This document shows positions 62,901 to 64,000 of a stretch of 64,000 nucleotides of DNA, piece after piece. The stretch comes from Pleurodeles waltl (taxonomy: Eukaryota; Chordata; Amphibia; Caudata; Salamandridae). The stretch is taken from contig NC_090438.1 in NCBI RefSeq assembly GCF_031143425.1, positions 771,663,138 through 771,727,137 on the forward strand, read 5' to 3'. The notes below the pieces were generated by a model. The model had not been told where the DNA came from and did not search any database. It saw nothing but the letters and a program-made list of their open reading frames with translations. Made by a program: the position numbers and the translations under genes. Each line of letters opens with the position of its first letter. Position 1 is the first letter of the stretch.

Positions 62901-63723
62901 TTATCACTCTACCCAACCTCGGGTTTTTAGGTATTCATTCAATGCCACCAAAGTTTGCTTGCTTCCAATTCCCTTTGTGTAAAATTAAAGTGCTTTGCTG
63001 TGCTATATCTGTGATCATTAATGATTATAGCACACCAATGTCCTAGGATCCGTTTTTTCACAGTGAAGATGGTGAATCCTATATTCCATTTCTTACAAGG
63101 TCAGATAATACCATTTACTCCAAAATCTGTTTTGCAGGTGAGCAGCTTAGTTATTTTCCACCTTTTACGTCCATGATTTAGGGTAATCTCCTGTATATAT
63201 ACTGGCTATAGTTACATGCTTGACATAGGCCGTAGCATCTAAAGCCAGATCCTTGCGGTAGCCAAGTCCCTGATTTGGGTGCCAGATCCCTGTGGACCAA
63301 CAAATACCACAAATACATGTTTCTCTGAGACGAGAGAGTCATGGATGTGTCCAGACTTTCTCCTTAAAAATGTGATCACCCCAAGGTATTTCCCATCTGC
63401 TCCTCAAAAGTTGTTTATGTTGTTTGGTGATGAAGTGAACCGGTTCATGCTTGTCAATAAATTTACTAGTGGATTTGAAAAGTGTCTGTTCTCCGTTCAT
63501 CATATCTGCTCCAATACCTGCTTTTCTCAATGCCTTGTGGGTTACCCTCTCTTTCGCAATTTCTTAATCATCTGGGATTTGGTCCACTGATATTCTTCCT
63601 CTTTAGTACAGTTTCTCTTAGCTTGAAGGAATTCACTATAAGGAGAAGGTCCTTTGGCCAGCTCCCCTCTGTTCTGGTTGCTCCCCAGCAGTCTCCAGAG
63701 TCCTCCTCTGCTCTTCACCACCC
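59974..63723 (+). repeat. Higher-order unit 7: single hybrid monomer B/C
   Basis: One 3750-bp monomer stands where a trimer is expected. It is B-type to at least 61637 and C-type from about 61779 onward, and it is followed by an A monomer at 63724. This is the most contracted state of the HOR. Confidence 0.75.
59974..63723 (+). repeat. Monomer 17, chimaera B to C
   Basis: B-type through GTCAAGCGTAAAG (61637), with the GGTCGACATTATAC and AAAGAATAGC variants of M9. It is C-type from ATGCACTGAGTC (61779) onward (AGAGGGTTGACTGCAGGG, ACCCAACCTCGGG, TTTCGCAATTTC). GAACCGGTTC near 63437 is private. Confidence 0.91.
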
Positions 63724-64000
63724 CTGCTGAGAGCACTTTCACTGAGTGCCTTTCACTGCCCCTGGTCACTGCGTTCCTACTTGTGTCTCTGTTTGTGATT
63801 TTTTCACGTACCCCCCTCTGCTCTTTTCCTTCGTGTTACTCTGTGCTCTTTTGCCGTTGTCTCTCTGTTTTGTGGCTTTTTCCCTGTGCTCACTCTGCAC
63901 TTTCCCTCCGTGTTTGCGTTGTGCTCTTTTGCTGTTGTCTCCCTCTTTTGTGGCTTTTTCTCCAAGCCCATTCCGCTCTTTTCCTCTGTTGCTCTACCTT
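63724..64000 (+). repeat. Monomer 18, partial, subtype A
   Basis: The first 277 bp of a further monomer, with the A-specific TTTTTTCACGTA and TTCCGCTC variants. It is cut by the window end just before the C-rich tract. GTGTTACTCTG near 63834 is private. Confidence 0.95.

Larger units (their letters stand above)
1..64000. repeat. Macrosatellite array, ~3.75 kb monomer, 17 full copies plus a partial
   Basis: Every landmark recurs at near-constant spacing. For example, the string CTGCTGAGAG that opens the window returns at 3745, 7500, 11244, 14991 and so on to 63724. Spacings are 3744, 3755, 3744, 3747, 3750, 3746, 3750, 3746, 3751, 3750, 3747, 3752, 3750, 3748, 3743, 3750 and 3750 bp. All copies are head-to-tail on the same strand and no unique sequence interrupts them. 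Length differences come from small indels: C-tracts, T-tracts and short deletions of 7-10 bp. The array has no visible end in the window. Register and start point are arbitrary. The family is not one I recognise; it is not D4Z4, DXZ4, RS447, rDNA or 5S by any motif I can see. Function is unknown. Confidence 0.98.

Noticed and set aside
1..64000. CRISPR array, rDNA array, 5S array or snRNA gene cluster
   Set aside because: The repeat unit is far too long and continuous for CRISPR, and no conserved rRNA, 5S or snRNA core sequence is visible in the monomer.

Overview
The whole window is one uninterrupted tandem array of a long satellite (macrosatellite) monomer of about 3.75 kb. Using the recurring string CTGCTGAGAG as register, 17 complete monomers start at 1, 3745, 7500, 11244, 14991, 18741, 22487, 26237, 29983, 33734, 37484, 41231, 44983, 48733, 52481, 56224 and 59974. 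A 277-bp partial eighteenth starts at 63724. Monomer lengths run from 3743 to 3755 bp (mean about 3748), all in the same orientation, with no non-repeat sequence at either edge, so the array continues beyond the window on both sides. I see no intact gene, rRNA, tRNA, CRISPR array or prokaryotic operon. The low coding density, AATAAA signals, TATA-like element and long tandem structure indicate eukaryotic nuclear DNA, most likely from an animal with a repeat-rich genome. A large-genome vertebrate such as a salamander is only an impression of sequence style and cannot be established here.

Monomer layout, in coordinates of monomer 1: 1-430 pyrimidine-rich on + (purine-rich on -) with degenerate 78-bp internal repeats, ending in a C-rich tract; 500-1150 AT-rich, with an invariant TCACGCGTGA palindrome and a TATAAATA box; 1180-1420 GC-rich with a 70-bp imperfect duplication; 1479-1542 a 12-13 bp stem-loop followed by a T-run; 1543-1900 mixed; 1900-2157 GC-rich with nested inverted repeats; 2158-2183 a T-run next to TTTTATT, which on the - strand reads as a polyadenylation signal plus poly(A); 2184-3260 AT-rich, nothing coding recognised; 3260-3744 the 3' part of a degenerate minus-strand reading frame that continues into the purine-rich start of the next monomer.

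Monomers fall into three subtypes, A, B and C, defined by linked variants along the unit. The order fits an A-B-C trimeric higher-order repeat (HOR, about 11.25 kb) with shortened derivatives: A-B-C (1-11243), a dimer A/B-C (11244-18740), a dimer A/b-C (18741-26236), A-B-C (26237-37483), (b/A)-B-C (37484-48732), (b/A)-B-C (48733-59973), a single hybrid B/C monomer (59974-63723), then A again. Subtype switches can be located inside monomers M4, M6, M11, M14 and M17. They look like in-register unequal exchange or conversion junctions. Two recent expansions are visible: a 7496-bp dimer duplicated at about 14.7-29.7 kb, and an 11.25-kb trimer duplicated at about 30.8-53.4 kb.

The main interest is structural: a multi-kilobase monomer that has gone through alpha-satellite-like HOR evolution, with chimaeric monomers recording individual exchange events, and subtype-specific motifs (a G-quadruplex motif and a perfect 10-bp hairpin in A, an E-box in B). 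The one frame that looks like former coding sequence varies almost only at amino-acid-changing sites among copies, so it appears to be a passenger.
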